From positions 1 through 64,000 of the forward strand of contig NZ_BDGT01000010.1 of NCBI RefSeq assembly GCF_001748285.1: a stretch of DNA of 64,000 nucleotides, written 5' to 3'. The translations under genes were made by a program, and so were the position numbers. This document shows positions 8,957-17,790 of this stretch, piece after piece (position 1 is the first letter of the stretch; the number at the start of each line of letters is the position of its first letter). Origin of the DNA: Thermogemmatispora onikobensis. GTDB lineage: Bacteria > Chloroflexota > Ktedonobacteria > Ktedonobacterales > Ktedonobacteraceae. Below the pieces are notes generated by a model. That model saw only the letters and a list, made by a program, of their open reading frames with translations. It did not search any database and was not told the DNA's origin.

Positions 8957-9808
8957 AAGGAATACTCTTCGCTCCTCTTAGTATAGCAAATCAGATGGGA
9001 TCGCAGGGTCACTTTTCACTTGCTGTTGCTCTCCGCTTCCTTGCTGAGTTTCATTGGTATAACGAATAATCCATAGAGATGGTCAAAAAGGAAGCCTTTC
9101 TTCCCCTAGAGTCTGCGCTTACAACAATAAGCATTGAAAATGACATGCTTCTCTCGAAAGAGAGGAGGCTCACGGCGTTATCTTTTGTCATCTTTCACCC
9201 TGAATTCAGAATAATCCTTCATAAGGCTTGTGATCATCTGGGGTCCTGGTGCCAGCCATCAGGCCAGAACCTGGTCAACGCCAGCGGAATTCAGCCGGCA
9301 GCCTGGTCCAGCAGCAGAAGAGATCAGCCCCTGCGCAATGGTGGCCTTCCTGCTGAGCGTTCTCTCCTCCGAGCCGATGATTCCTCTTGCGGTCGCCGTC
9401 TCCCCGTGCTATAGTGTATTTAACATTCCCTTAACATAAGGTTAATATCCATTTAATACTTCCTCAGTCAGAGAACAGCCGGGCAGCGTCGCCCGAGTGG
9501 GCACAGCGGGCCAGGCCGTCAGGCCGACCTCAACGCTATCAGCAGCAGGCACAGCGAGCCTCCAGGGAAAGAGCACAGTAGCCGGACACAGCGACAAGAA
9601 CAAGGGCCAGCCTTGCGCCCACGTCACGAGAAGTACGTATCAAGCACACAGGTGAGTCAGCAGCAACCAACCCACCTTTCGATCTGGCAGCTTGTCTGTC
9701 TGCTCAAACTGGTACCGGTCAAAGTCGCTCCGCGCCTACAAGTGTGGAGCAGGGATCTGATTCCAGGTAATTATATACAACTCAACGGGAGGGGAGAGAG
9801 AGCAAGCA
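8957..9808. other. 852-bp intergenic region
   Basis: It lies between the divergent Gpi18-like gene and the phosphate transporter. The first about 280 bp are clearly more AT-rich than the surroundings. The only strong element is the PHO-box-like array at 9420-9459. A 111-codon open frame at 9079-9414 has no ribosome site and no recognisable protein features, and I do not call it a gene. Confidence 0.6.
9420..9459 (+). promoter_or_regulatory. PHO-box-like array upstream of the Na/Pi cotransporter
   Basis: Four 7-mers TTAACAT, TTAACAT, TTAATAT and TTAATAC begin at 9420, 9431, 9442 and 9453, spaced exactly 11 bp (one helical turn). This matches the architecture of PhoP boxes in Firmicutes (TTAACA-like repeats every 11 bp) and of PhoB boxes in general. 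The next rightward gene is a phosphate transporter, starting 350 bp downstream. Binding by a PhoB/PhoP response regulator under phosphate limitation is inferred. Confidence 0.75.
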
Positions 9809-11443
9809 ATGGCAACGACAAGCAATCCGACAATGGTCGTGGGCCTGTTACTGGGCGGGGCCCTCTTATTACTCTATGGCCTGCGCCTCCTGTCGGAGGC
9901 CATGCAGCGCGCCGCCGGTCCGCGCCTGCAGAAGGCCACCATGGCGCTGGCACAGCGCCCTTTCATGGCGTTTGGCGTTGGTCTGCTGGCAACAGCGCTG
10001 ACGCAGAGTTCAAGCGCAACCTCCTCGCTGCTGGTGGAGCTGGTGAATGCCGAGCTGGTTCCGCTGACGACGGCCTTCGTCATGGTTTTGGGCACCAATG
10101 TCGGCTCCACGCTGGTCGTGCAGTTGCTTGCTTTCCATGTGGCCGACTATGCTATTCCCATCGCCGGAGCAGGGGCCGCCCTGGGACTGCTGACCCAGCA
10201 TAAGCCGCAGCGCGACCTGGGGCAGGCAGCCTTTGGCTTTGGAGTGATCTTACTCGGACTGGCGGCGCTCCAGGCCGGCAGCGCCCCGATCGCGGCCAGC
10301 CCTGTTACCGCCGAGGTGCTGCGCGCTTTGATGGGGGCGCCACTGGTCCTGGCCCTGTTGGGCCTGCTCCTGGCTCTGGCCTTCGCTTCGAGTGCGGCAG
10401 CCATCGGCCTGGTGCTGGTCTTGACAGCCAGTGGAGCGCTCTCCGTCTTTGCCGCTCTGGCCTTGCTCTTCGGAGCTAACATCGGCTCAACGCTGACAGC
10501 CCTGCTGACAGCCATCAGTCACCCCTCGGTTACAGGCCGCCGTCTGGCCCTGCTCCATACTGGCACCAAGTCGCTGGGGGCTGCCATTGCTCTGGCTCTG
10601 CTTCAGCCCTTGACCAGCCTGCTGGCCCAGCTCGGACTGGAACCCGCCTGGCAGGTGGCCTTGACCCATCTGGTCTTTAATCTGGCCCTGGCCACGGTCT
10701 TTGTTCCCCTGGCCGCTCCAGTCACACGCCTCGTGACCGCGCTCCTGCCAGAACAGGAGAATCAATATGAGCAGCCGCTGGGACCACGCTATCTTGATCC
10801 CGAGGCCCTGGCCTCGCCGGCGGTCGCCCTGGGCCAGGCGACGCGCGAGGTGTTGCGCATGGCCGATATTGTGACGGAGATGCTGCGTCTGTCAATGCTG
10901 GCTTTCGAGAAGCCGGACGCCCGCGTGCCGGAGCGCATCAACGAGCTGGATGACCAGCTTGATCAGCTCAATGCCGCCATTAAGCGCTATCTGACGCAGC
11001 TCGATGAGAGCCGCCTGACCCGCGAGCAGGTACAGCGCGAGCTGGCGCTTCTCTATATTATTACCGATCTCGAGGCCATCGGCGATATTATCGATCGACA
11101 GATGATGCGCCTGGCACGCCGCAAGCAACGCCGCCAGGTTGCTTTCTCTGAAGAGGGCTGGCAGGACCTGCTCAATTACCACGATGAGGTGACGGAGGCT
11201 CTGGAACAGGCTCTGGCTGCTCTGGCTTCGCAGGATACTTCGCTGGCCAATGAGTTCTTTGTGCGTAAGGCGGAACTGAGTAAGATGAAGCGCCAGCTCC
11301 ATCTGCGCCACGTGCGCCGCTTGCAGAGTGGCCTCTCGCCGAGCTGGGAGTCAAGCTCTATTCACCTTGATCTCTTGAACGCTCTGAGTCGCGTGCTGTC
11401 CCATGCATCGAACATTGCACATGCAGTGCGCGGCGACCTCTGA
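9809..11443 (+). CDS. Na/Pi cotransporter family protein with PhoU-like domain
   Basis: 544 aa. The N-terminal about 320 residues are the Na+/Pi cotransporter (NptA/PF02690) fold made of two inverted repeats. Repeat 1 has the signature TQSSSATSS and GTNVGST; repeat 2 has FASSAAAIG and GANIGSTLTA, so the second QSS is degenerate (ASS). The C-terminal about 200 residues are helical and PhoU-like (YIITDLEAIGDIIDR), as in bacterial NptA/YjbB proteins. Role: phosphate movement coupled to sodium across the inner membrane. A purine-rich GGGAGGGGAGAGAG site precedes the ATG. A PHO-box-like element lies 350 bp upstream, so control by phosphate limitation is likely. Confidence 0.9.
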   Translation: MATTSNPTMVVGLLLGGALLLLYGLRLLSEAMQRAAGPRLQKATMALAQRPFMAFGVGLLATALTQSSSATSSLLVELVNAELVPLTTAFVMVLGTNVGSTLVVQLLAFHVADYAIPIAGAGAALGLLTQHKPQRDLGQAAFGFGVILLGLAALQAGSAPIAASPVTAEVLRALMGAPLVLALLGLLLALAFASSAAAIGLVLVLTASGALSVFAALALLFGANIGSTLTALLTAISHPSVTGRRLALLHTGTKSLGAAIALALLQPLTSLLAQLGLEPAWQVALTHLVFNLALATVFVPLAAPVTRLVTALLPEQENQYEQPLGPRYLDPEALASPAVALGQATREVLRMADIVTEMLRLSMLAFEKPDARVPERINELDDQLDQLNAAIKRYLTQLDESRLTREQVQRELALLYIITDLEAIGDIIDRQMMRLARRKQRRQVAFSEEGWQDLLNYHDEVTEALEQALAALASQDTSLANEFFVRKAELSKMKRQLHLRHVRRLQSGLSPSWESSSIHLDLLNALSRVLSHASNIAHAVRGDL

Positions 11444-11480
11444 TGAGAAGATCACCTCCTGTCGCCTTCTCTCTGGTTGG

Positions 11481-11531
11481 CGGAGCGGCAAGGACAGCCC
11501 TGCCCGCGCTGTGCTGGCCATTGCCGCTCCG
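11481..11531 (+). terminator. Stem-loop after the Na/Pi cotransporter
   Basis: A perfect 11-bp stem CGGAGCGGCAA (11481-11491) / TTGCCGCTCCG (11521-11531) with a 29-nt loop, 38 bp after the stop and followed by a pyrimidine-rich tract. Terminator-like, though without a pure T run. Confidence 0.55.
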
Positions 11532-11760
11532 TCGCTTTCCTCTACCGCCATACTGGGCTTGCCCTGGTAACAACTCACCTCGCCCCTTCCTCTCCTTGGC
11601 TTTCCGTTTTCTAGTGCAAAACCAACCGGGGCAGTTTTACACAAGAAAGCTCACTTCGGCAAGCACATGGTCATTTTCAGCTAGCCGTTAGCAATCCGTC
11701 TATCAAAGGGGTAGACTCCCAACAGGGGGAGATGCAGCGTACTCCGTCTTCACTAACGCT

Positions 11761-11776
11761 TGTGAACAGGTTCACA
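11761..11776. promoter_or_regulatory. 16-bp palindrome upstream of the cmr operon
   Basis: TGTGAAC-AG-GTTCACA, 7-bp perfect arms, 100 bp before cmr1. An AT-rich stretch TTGAAA...TATAAG follows, but with only 14 bp between the hexamers, so I do not call a promoter there. The palindrome could be the site of a repressor or activator of the Cmr operon. No regulator is encoded nearby. Confidence 0.45.
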
Positions 11777-11875
11777 GCTTTTGAAAAGAAAAAGCATTAA
11801 TATAAGGACGTCTCCCGAGAAAAACGCTGTGTTTCTACCCTTAGATAGCGAAGAAATATAGAAGGTTTATAACAG

Positions 11876-12874
11876 ATGTTAAAGGCAAGCTTTGAGATTG
11901 AAGTTATCACCCCTCTCTTTCTGGCCGGGGCCAATCAGGCAGAGGCAGAGCTGCGCCCTCCTCCGTTCCGTGGAGCTATGCGCTACTGGTATCGGGCACT
12001 GATTGGCGGGATTACCGGAGGCGACCTGGATGAGGTGCGCCGGCGCGAGGCGCAGGTGTTCGGCGAGACCGAACACGGGTCACCGATACGTGTTCGTATC
12101 ACGGAGGTAAGGCCTCCAGAGCCCTCACCGCCTGACTTCCGCCAAGATCAGAGTAAGCTAGGCATCCGCTATCTCTTCTGGTCGACGGAAGGCTCCAGCA
12201 ATAATCGACCGCGCCGCCGATGCTGTCCGCCTGGGACGCGCTTCAGGCTTCTGCTCACAGCCCATGAGAAAGATCAGCGCTTTCTCCAAGAGGCGATCAT
12301 CTCCCTCTGGTTACTCACTCACTTCGGGGGACTGGGAGCACGTTCTCGCCGCTGCGCCGGTAGCCTGGCCCTTCGCTCTTTTGCTCTCTCCTTCTCCCCT
12401 GAAGTAGAGCTACCCCTATTGTCGCCAGACCAGGTCACAGATCTTGATGCGTTGGCTACCCTCCTTACACTGGGACTTCAAGAGATTAAGCGTTTTCTCA
12501 GTGTTAGTAAGCTATCCAGTGTTGAAAACGCCCGCTTTGATATCATTGCCCCAGGTAATTGCTATATAGCTCTCCTCTCTCCCCAAAATGGATGGCTAAG
12601 AGTAGATGAGGCGTTAGAGGCCGTCGGCAAGCAGTTGCAGCAATATCGCCGCTCTCTTCCAGCAGATGACCGCAGAGCATTCGGCCTGCCTTTACCTACG
12701 CTCAAGAAACGTCTGGCTTCGCCTCTTCATTTGCATATTGCAACTATTGATAGTTCTTATGTATGTGTTGCAACTATATTTAAAAGTAGATTACTACAGC
12801 AGAGACATTTCAATGTCATTAAAAATTTTATAAAAAATTTCCCAGAAGCAACTAAAAGGGAGATAGAGTTATGA
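11876..12874 (+). CDS. cmr1: CRISPR type III-B subunit Cmr1 (Cas7 family RAMP)
   Basis: 332 aa. Starts with the Cmr1 signature: FEIEVITPLFLAGANQ, then PPPFRGAMRYWYRAL (RAMP RNA-binding loop) and the glycine-rich GGLGARSRRCAG segment. In the Cmr complex this subunit sits at the end of the Cas7 backbone near the 3' part of the crRNA and helps bind target RNA. First gene of the operon; ATG at 11876 follows GAAGG by 10 nt. Its stop overlaps the cas10 start (ATGA). The last 40 codons are strikingly AT-rich (about 26% GC over 12721-12840 by my count), unlike the rest of the gene, although the protein still looks canonical there (ASPLHLHI...). Confidence 0.93.
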   Translation: MLKASFEIEVITPLFLAGANQAEAELRPPPFRGAMRYWYRALIGGITGGDLDEVRRREAQVFGETEHGSPIRVRITEVRPPEPSPPDFRQDQSKLGIRYLFWSTEGSSNNRPRRRCCPPGTRFRLLLTAHEKDQRFLQEAIISLWLLTHFGGLGARSRRCAGSLALRSFALSFSPEVELPLLSPDQVTDLDALATLLTLGLQEIKRFLSVSKLSSVENARFDIIAPGNCYIALLSPQNGWLRVDEALEAVGKQLQQYRRSLPADDRRAFGLPLPTLKKRLASPLHLHIATIDSSYVCVATIFKSRLLQQRHFNVIKNFIKNFPEATKREIEL

Positions 12875-15003
12875 CCCAGTCCTACATGCTCATCTTCGCC
12901 CTGGGGCCGGTGCAATCTTTCATCGCTCAGGCGCGCAAGTCGCGCGATCTCTGGCTAGGCAGCTTCCTGCTCTCCCACCTGATGGAGGCAGCTCTTGCCC
13001 AAGTGCCGCCGGGGGTGCTGGTTTTCCCGACCACGCCCAAGATCGACCGCTCGCGCTGGATACCCGATCTGCCCAATCGCTACGTCGCGGTCTTCTCTCC
13101 AACGGAGACCCAGCCCGACCCACTGGCAGCAGCCCGCCAAACGGCTGAGCAAAGCAAGCAAGCGATTTACAGGGCCTGGCAAGACATCTGCGGGGAGGTC
13201 TATCGGCAGCTCTTCGGCGGCAATGGCACTGATGGGCATGAGACGCTACTGCGCACTATCTGGGAACGTCAGATCGATCCCCAACGCCTCTTTGAGATCT
13301 ACTGGGCCATTGCCTCCAACACCGATGGTCAGGGCCGTCCGCTGGTATATGGGGACTGGTTCAAACGTACCTCCCAGGCGCTCGATGCCCGCAAGAGCCT
13401 GCGCGATTTCGCCGCTCAAGATGAACCCGGCGAGAAAAGCACGCTCTCTGGCGAGCGCGAGGCCCTGCATAGCCAGGGCGAGAGTCGGCAGGAGGTCAGA
13501 GCGTTTTGGATACAGGTAGCGGGCAAGCCGGGGGTTTCGGCTAAGGACCTTGCCTTAGATGGCTCTGAACGTCTGGACGCCATCGATACGGTGAAGCGCT
13601 TTGCTCTGCTCTCAAAGAGCTTCCTCAAAGGTCAAGGGGAGGGCAAGCCGGGGTTGGAACAGGGTCTGGATTTCCCTTCAACCAGCACGATGGCCGCCGC
13701 AGCCTTCATTGAGCGCCTGTTATCCCTGGTGCCTTCGTCAGAATCTCCAAGCAGCGAAATTCAGGAGGCAGTCAAGGGCTGGCAAGAGATTACTGCACTC
13801 CTGAAAAGGGAAAAGCCTCATCTGGCTCTTCCTTACCTGGAAAGGAAAGCTCAGCAGGCTAACCACTCCTGGCTCAAGGATGTTGACGGCGAGTGTGCTT
13901 TTGTCGAAACTTTCACCGCCCAGCGGCTGCGCACGAACTACCGCGCTCTGGTCGCATCGCAGCCGCGGCGCTTTCCCAGTGAATGGGTCATCGAGGAGCC
14001 AGGCTATCTCAGCAGGGCCCACGAAGTACTGAGAGAGCTTCACCGGCTCATTGGTGCGCCTAGTCCTTACTACGCCTTGCTACAGATGGATGGCGACCAG
14101 ATGGGCACCCTCATTGGCGAGGTCCAGAGCCAGGCTGATCACCGTGCCATCAGTGGAGCGCTCTCGACCTTTGCGCGCGAGCATGTTCCCGGCATCGTCG
14201 AGGATGAGCGTCCCGGCAAACTAATCTACGCCGGCGGCGATGACGTGCTGGCTTTGGCACCACTGGCGCAGATGTTCTCTCTCGCCTCAGCCCTGCAGCA
14301 GAACTATCGCGAGATCGTGGGGCCGAGCATACAAACGGCCTCCAACGGGACAAGAACGGCTACGGTCAGTATGGGCATCGCCATCGCTCATCATCTGATG
14401 CCGCTGACGCTGGTACGCCGGATGGCACGTGAGGCTGAGGAACAGGCTAAACAGCGCTATGGCCGCAATGCCCTGGTGGTGACGATTCTCTGGCGCTCCG
14501 GCAATACGCTCTCCGCCGGCTGCCGCTGGGAATATCCTTTTTCGGAGAGTGGCTGGCTGACTATGCTCCCGCTGCAAATCTTCCAACATGTAGTAAACCT
14601 TTTTGCAAGCAATACGCTGTCGCCACGCTGCCTGGAGATTCTCAAAAGGGAGCTGCCGGGGTTAGAGGGCTTGCCACAGGAGGCGCGCTGCAGTGAGATC
14701 GCGCGTGTACTGAAACGGCAATGGAACACTACCGCCCTTCAGTCCGACAAGAAGCCATCGCAGAGCCTGGCCCACGACAAGACACCGCGGGACACTGGCA
14801 ACTCCGAATCTTCCACCAGGCTCATGCCTTACGCCCTGGCCTATGCCCTGGTCCGTCTCGCAGCTCTCATGGAAAAGAGTCAGCCTGGAGCCTTCTCCGG
14901 CCCCGACAACTCTGGCCTGCAGGAGGTCCTGAACTGGCTGCAGATTCTGGCTTTTCTCGCAAGGGAGGCAGGAGACAGTGTATCTTTTCATCGAGCCACA
15001 TGA
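12871..15003 (+). CDS. cmr2: CRISPR type III-B Cas10 (Cmr2), GGDD present, HD domain absent
   Basis: 710 aa. Large subunit of the Cmr effector. It carries a Palm/cyclase domain with the metal motif GGDD at residues 455-458 (YAGGDDVLAL), expected to make cyclic oligoadenylate when target RNA is bound. The protein opens directly with FALGPVQSFIAQARKSRDLW, the segment that in full-length Cmr2 follows the N-terminal HD nuclease domain. No HD domain is present and none is encoded upstream, so target-activated ssDNA cleavage is not expected. Translation is coupled to cmr1 by an ATGA overlap, with GGGAG upstream. It overlaps cmr3 by 26 bp. Confidence 0.93.
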   Translation: MTQSYMLIFALGPVQSFIAQARKSRDLWLGSFLLSHLMEAALAQVPPGVLVFPTTPKIDRSRWIPDLPNRYVAVFSPTETQPDPLAAARQTAEQSKQAIYRAWQDICGEVYRQLFGGNGTDGHETLLRTIWERQIDPQRLFEIYWAIASNTDGQGRPLVYGDWFKRTSQALDARKSLRDFAAQDEPGEKSTLSGEREALHSQGESRQEVRAFWIQVAGKPGVSAKDLALDGSERLDAIDTVKRFALLSKSFLKGQGEGKPGLEQGLDFPSTSTMAAAAFIERLLSLVPSSESPSSEIQEAVKGWQEITALLKREKPHLALPYLERKAQQANHSWLKDVDGECAFVETFTAQRLRTNYRALVASQPRRFPSEWVIEEPGYLSRAHEVLRELHRLIGAPSPYYALLQMDGDQMGTLIGEVQSQADHRAISGALSTFAREHVPGIVEDERPGKLIYAGGDDVLALAPLAQMFSLASALQQNYREIVGPSIQTASNGTRTATVSMGIAIAHHLMPLTLVRRMAREAEEQAKQRYGRNALVVTILWRSGNTLSAGCRWEYPFSESGWLTMLPLQIFQHVVNLFASNTLSPRCLEILKRELPGLEGLPQEARCSEIARVLKRQWNTTALQSDKKPSQSLAHDKTPRDTGNSESSTRLMPYALAYALVRLAALMEKSQPGAFSGPDNSGLQEVLNWLQILAFLAREAGDSVSFHRAT

Positions 15004-16171
15004 GACGCTCCTCTTTCGCAGTGGGCGCCCCTTCGATGCCGGCGAGGTCAACTTTGCCGAATCGCTCTTCCCCCCCACTCCTGAAACCTTACAGGGGTCG
15101 CTGCGGGAGCTGATCGCTCGCCACTGGGACCAGCGCAAGAGCCTGCCCGAGCTCCTGCGTGATCCGGCCCTGACAGCCCTGATCGGTAACCAGACAGGCT
15201 ATGGTCGCCTGCGCATCAGGCTGATCACGCTCGCGCGCCGTCAGAAGGCGCAGAACGGCGCTCAGCGCTTTGAGCTGCTCTATCCCATGCCGGCCCACTT
15301 GCTGCGCGCACCGCACCAGCCAGGCTCCCCCTCCAAACGCCTGCTCCGCCTGAAACCGGCCTCGCCCGCTGGCCTCTGGACCAATCTCCCTCAAGGGCAG
15401 CAGCTACTTTATCCCGAAGGCCAAGAGCAGGCGCAACCGCTTGGCAAGGGGAGCAAGCTGCGAGGCTGGCTGACAGCAGAAGGATTAGAGGCAGCCTTGC
15501 GCTCCAACACTGAGATGAGCGAGACTATGATCATCTCCAACAGCGAGATCTACGAGGAAGAGCCACGCACGGGAATCGCTCGCCAGGAGCGCACGCGTAC
15601 GACAGAGGAGGGTATGCTTTATACCATCTACACTGTGCGCCTGCGACCCAGCTATGGCTTTCTTGTCGATCTGCGCCTGGCTCAGACAGCCGACCCTCTC
15701 AGCGATCAGTTGCTACCTGATGAGCAAACCGCTTTGCTCTTGCGCCTGCCCGCGCCCCCGACGCACTTCGCCCATACCCTGGGCGGCGAGAGCCGTCCTG
15801 TGACCGTCTGGCTGATTGATCCCCAGGCTACACCGGTGCGGGCCGCCGCGCCTCAGACGCCAGATCACCTCAGCGGGCAGCGGCTCCTGCTTTATCTGGC
15901 CACCCCAGCGATCTTCAGAAAGGGCTGGCAACCTGAGCGCTGGCCCGCAGATCTCGGCGCACCTATTGCTGCGGCTATCAGTGGCTACCAGTGGATTGGC
16001 GGATGGCAGATGAACCCCAGTCATCACGGTGGTCAGAGCAAAACAGCCCGGCGCTGCGTTCCTGCAGGAAGCGTCTACTTTTTTGACAAGAAAACAGATA
16101 GAGATCTCTACCAGCTAACAGATATCGGCAAAGAAATAGGCTATGGTATGATCCTTAAAGGAGTCTGGTGA
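14978..16171 (+). CDS. cmr3: CRISPR type III-B subunit Cmr3 (Cas5 family RAMP)
   Basis: 397 aa. N-terminus YLFIEPHETLLFRSGRPFDAGEVNFAESLFPPTPETLQGSLREL is the Cmr3 signature (Cas5-like RAMP). Cmr3 caps the complex at the 5' repeat-derived handle of the crRNA and contacts Cas10. The start is GTG at 14978 inside the cas10 end, with GGGAGG about 9 nt upstream. A later DKKTDRDLYQLTDIGKEIGYGMILKG segment is the usual glycine-rich C-terminus. The cmr4 ATG comes 1 nt after its stop. Confidence 0.93.
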   Translation: MYLFIEPHETLLFRSGRPFDAGEVNFAESLFPPTPETLQGSLRELIARHWDQRKSLPELLRDPALTALIGNQTGYGRLRIRLITLARRQKAQNGAQRFELLYPMPAHLLRAPHQPGSPSKRLLRLKPASPAGLWTNLPQGQQLLYPEGQEQAQPLGKGSKLRGWLTAEGLEAALRSNTEMSETMIISNSEIYEEEPRTGIARQERTRTTEEGMLYTIYTVRLRPSYGFLVDLRLAQTADPLSDQLLPDEQTALLLRLPAPPTHFAHTLGGESRPVTVWLIDPQATPVRAAAPQTPDHLSGQRLLLYLATPAIFRKGWQPERWPADLGAPIAAAISGYQWIGGWQMNPSHHGGQSKTARRCVPAGSVYFFDKKTDRDLYQLTDIGKEIGYGMILKGVW

Positions 16172-16172
16172 C

Positions 16173-17141
16173 ATGATTACAGCGACGAGCATGATGTACA
16201 TCTACACAGAAACGTCCTTGCACGCCGGTGTAGGCAGTGGCCTGAGCAGTATCGAGTTGCCGATCCAGCGCGAGCGCCATACCCAGTATCCCATGATCCA
16301 GGGCAGCAGCATCAAAGGGAAACTGCGCGCGTTGATCGTCGATCAGTGCGGCAACAAGTCCGATAGGCGGGTCGAGGCGCTTTTTGGCCACGAGCGCGAA
16401 ACTCAAGAGACCGACCGGCTTCACGCTGGAGCCTTGATTGTCGGAGATGCCCGCATCCTGCTCTTCCCTGTGCGTTCTCTCCGGGGAGTTTTCGCTTATA
16501 CTACCTCTCTTGATGTCCTGGAGCGCTTTCGAAAGGATCTCACCCACATCCACCAGGAGCAGACTTTTCCGCAGTTGCCGCCGGAGCGACCGACGAACGG
16601 CCAGGCGCTGGTTACTGAGGATTCAGAGGTGATCACTTCCGAGGAGAAGTCAGGCCTGCTGCTGGAAGAGTTCAGTTTCGAGGTCAGCAAGAACCAGCAG
16701 GTGACCAGTGTGGCGCACTGGCTGGCGGAGCACGCCCTCCCGCTTGACGGCTACTGGGCCGGCAAGCTGCGGTCTTCGCTGGTCGTCCTCTCCGATGACG
16801 ATTTCCGCGACTTCGCCCTCTACTCAACCGAGCTGATCACGCGCATCGCCCTTAATCAGAGCACGAAGACGGTCGAAGAGCGCGCCCTCTGGACAGAGGA
16901 ACATCTGCCTGCAGATACCCTGCTCTACGCTCCTATCTACGCGACCAACGAGCGACGTCCCAGCGAGCAGGGCCAACAGCCGCGTCATGGCCTGGAACTG
17001 CTCCAAGAGGCTCAGACACTCAGCCAGCAGGCCGGCCCCTACCTGCAGCTCGGTGGCGACGAGACAGTAGGGCGTGGCTTCGTCAAGGTGCGCTGGAGTC
17101 CTGCAGTTCCACTCACCAGCACCACCACCGGTAAGCCCTAA
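16173..17141 (+). CDS. cmr4: CRISPR type III-B backbone nuclease subunit Cmr4 (Cas7)
   Basis: 322 aa. Cmr4 is the repeated Cas7 backbone subunit whose loop aspartate cuts target RNA every 6 nt. The defining segment is present (LHAGVGSGLSS, LPIQRERHTQYPMIQGSSIKGKLRAL, then AGALIVGDARILLFPVRSLRGVFAYTT). In characterised Cmr4 the residue before x-PIQRE is the catalytic Asp (D26 in Pyrococcus furiosus); here that position is Glu28 (IELPIQRE). Slicing may be altered. Start at 16173, directly after the cmr3 stop, with AAGGAG upstream. Confidence 0.93.
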   Translation: MITATSMMYIYTETSLHAGVGSGLSSIELPIQRERHTQYPMIQGSSIKGKLRALIVDQCGNKSDRRVEALFGHERETQETDRLHAGALIVGDARILLFPVRSLRGVFAYTTSLDVLERFRKDLTHIHQEQTFPQLPPERPTNGQALVTEDSEVITSEEKSGLLLEEFSFEVSKNQQVTSVAHWLAEHALPLDGYWAGKLRSSLVVLSDDDFRDFALYSTELITRIALNQSTKTVEERALWTEEHLPADTLLYAPIYATNERRPSEQGQQPRHGLELLQEAQTLSQQAGPYLQLGGDETVGRGFVKVRWSPAVPLTSTTTGKP

Positions 17142-17199
17142 ACTATCGTCCCTTTGTTAGAAAGGATGAAAAAAATAACAGATATAACAGGTGAATCCT

Positions 17200-17772
17200 A
17201 TGATAGAAGAGAAAAAACCCATACGACGACTGCTGGAACAAGAGCGGGGCAAGTTTGCCTGGAACTGCATTCAAGAGATAAAGAAGCTCCCCTCAGCCGA
17301 GCTGCAGGCCGAATATCGCACACGGGCCTTAACCTTTAACCAGATGGTGCAGATCAACGGCCTGGGGGCCACCCTCGGCTTTCTCAGAGCAAAAGCGATT
17401 GAAGAGAAGAAGACGAAGACAGCTGATCAGAAGGCATCTCCAGGCCAGCCTTCGGCGAAGAGCACTCAGCAAGATCAACAAAGACAGCTAAAATCTTATG
17501 GTTACCTGTTGAAGCATCTTACCGAGTGGATGGCCAGGCGTAGGTTTATTCCCCCCATCGAAAAGAAGAGCGAGAGGTGGGAGGACGAAACGCAAGGTGA
17601 CCAGAACAAGCAAGTGGACGCTCTCCTGCTCTGGATCATTCAGGAGGCCAGCAGCAACGATTACCGCCGGGCAACAACCGAGTGTCTGGCCTTCGGCGAC
17701 TGGTTGCGCCGCTTCGCCGAGGCTGAGCTGGAGAAAGAGGAGAACAAGGAGTCTGCCAAGTCCGGGCAGTAG
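17200..17772 (+). CDS. cmr5: CRISPR type III-B small subunit Cmr5 (Cas11)
   Basis: About 190 aa, all-helical small subunit that lines the inner side of the Cmr backbone. The family core is visible: RRLLEQERGKFAWNCIQEI at the N-terminus, then RALTFNQMVQINGLGATLGFLRAK and LLKHLTEWMARRRF with a C-terminal helical part. It is longer than typical Cmr5 (about 120-150 aa) because of a Lys/Gln-rich insertion (residues about 75-105). ATG at 17200 has AGGTG 5-6 nt upstream and is preferred over the in-frame GTG at 17191. 58 bp after cmr4 and 18 bp before cmr6. Confidence 0.9.
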   Translation: MIEEKKPIRRLLEQERGKFAWNCIQEIKKLPSAELQAEYRTRALTFNQMVQINGLGATLGFLRAKAIEEKKTKTADQKASPGQPSAKSTQQDQQRQLKSYGYLLKHLTEWMARRRFIPPIEKKSERWEDETQGDQNKQVDALLLWIIQEASSNDYRRATTECLAFGDWLRRFAEAELEKEENKESAKSGQ

Positions 17773-17790
17773 GGACGGAGAAGCGAGACG

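Noticed and set aside
9079-9414. 111-codon plus-strand frame before the phosphate transporter
   Set aside because: No ribosome site, atypical composition and no recognisable domain. The AT-rich patch alone does not support a gene.
11745-11785. Possible second PHO box before cmr1
   Set aside because: Only one clear GTTCACA half-site; the 11-bp spacing to neighbours is not supported by matching sequence. The palindrome reading is simpler.
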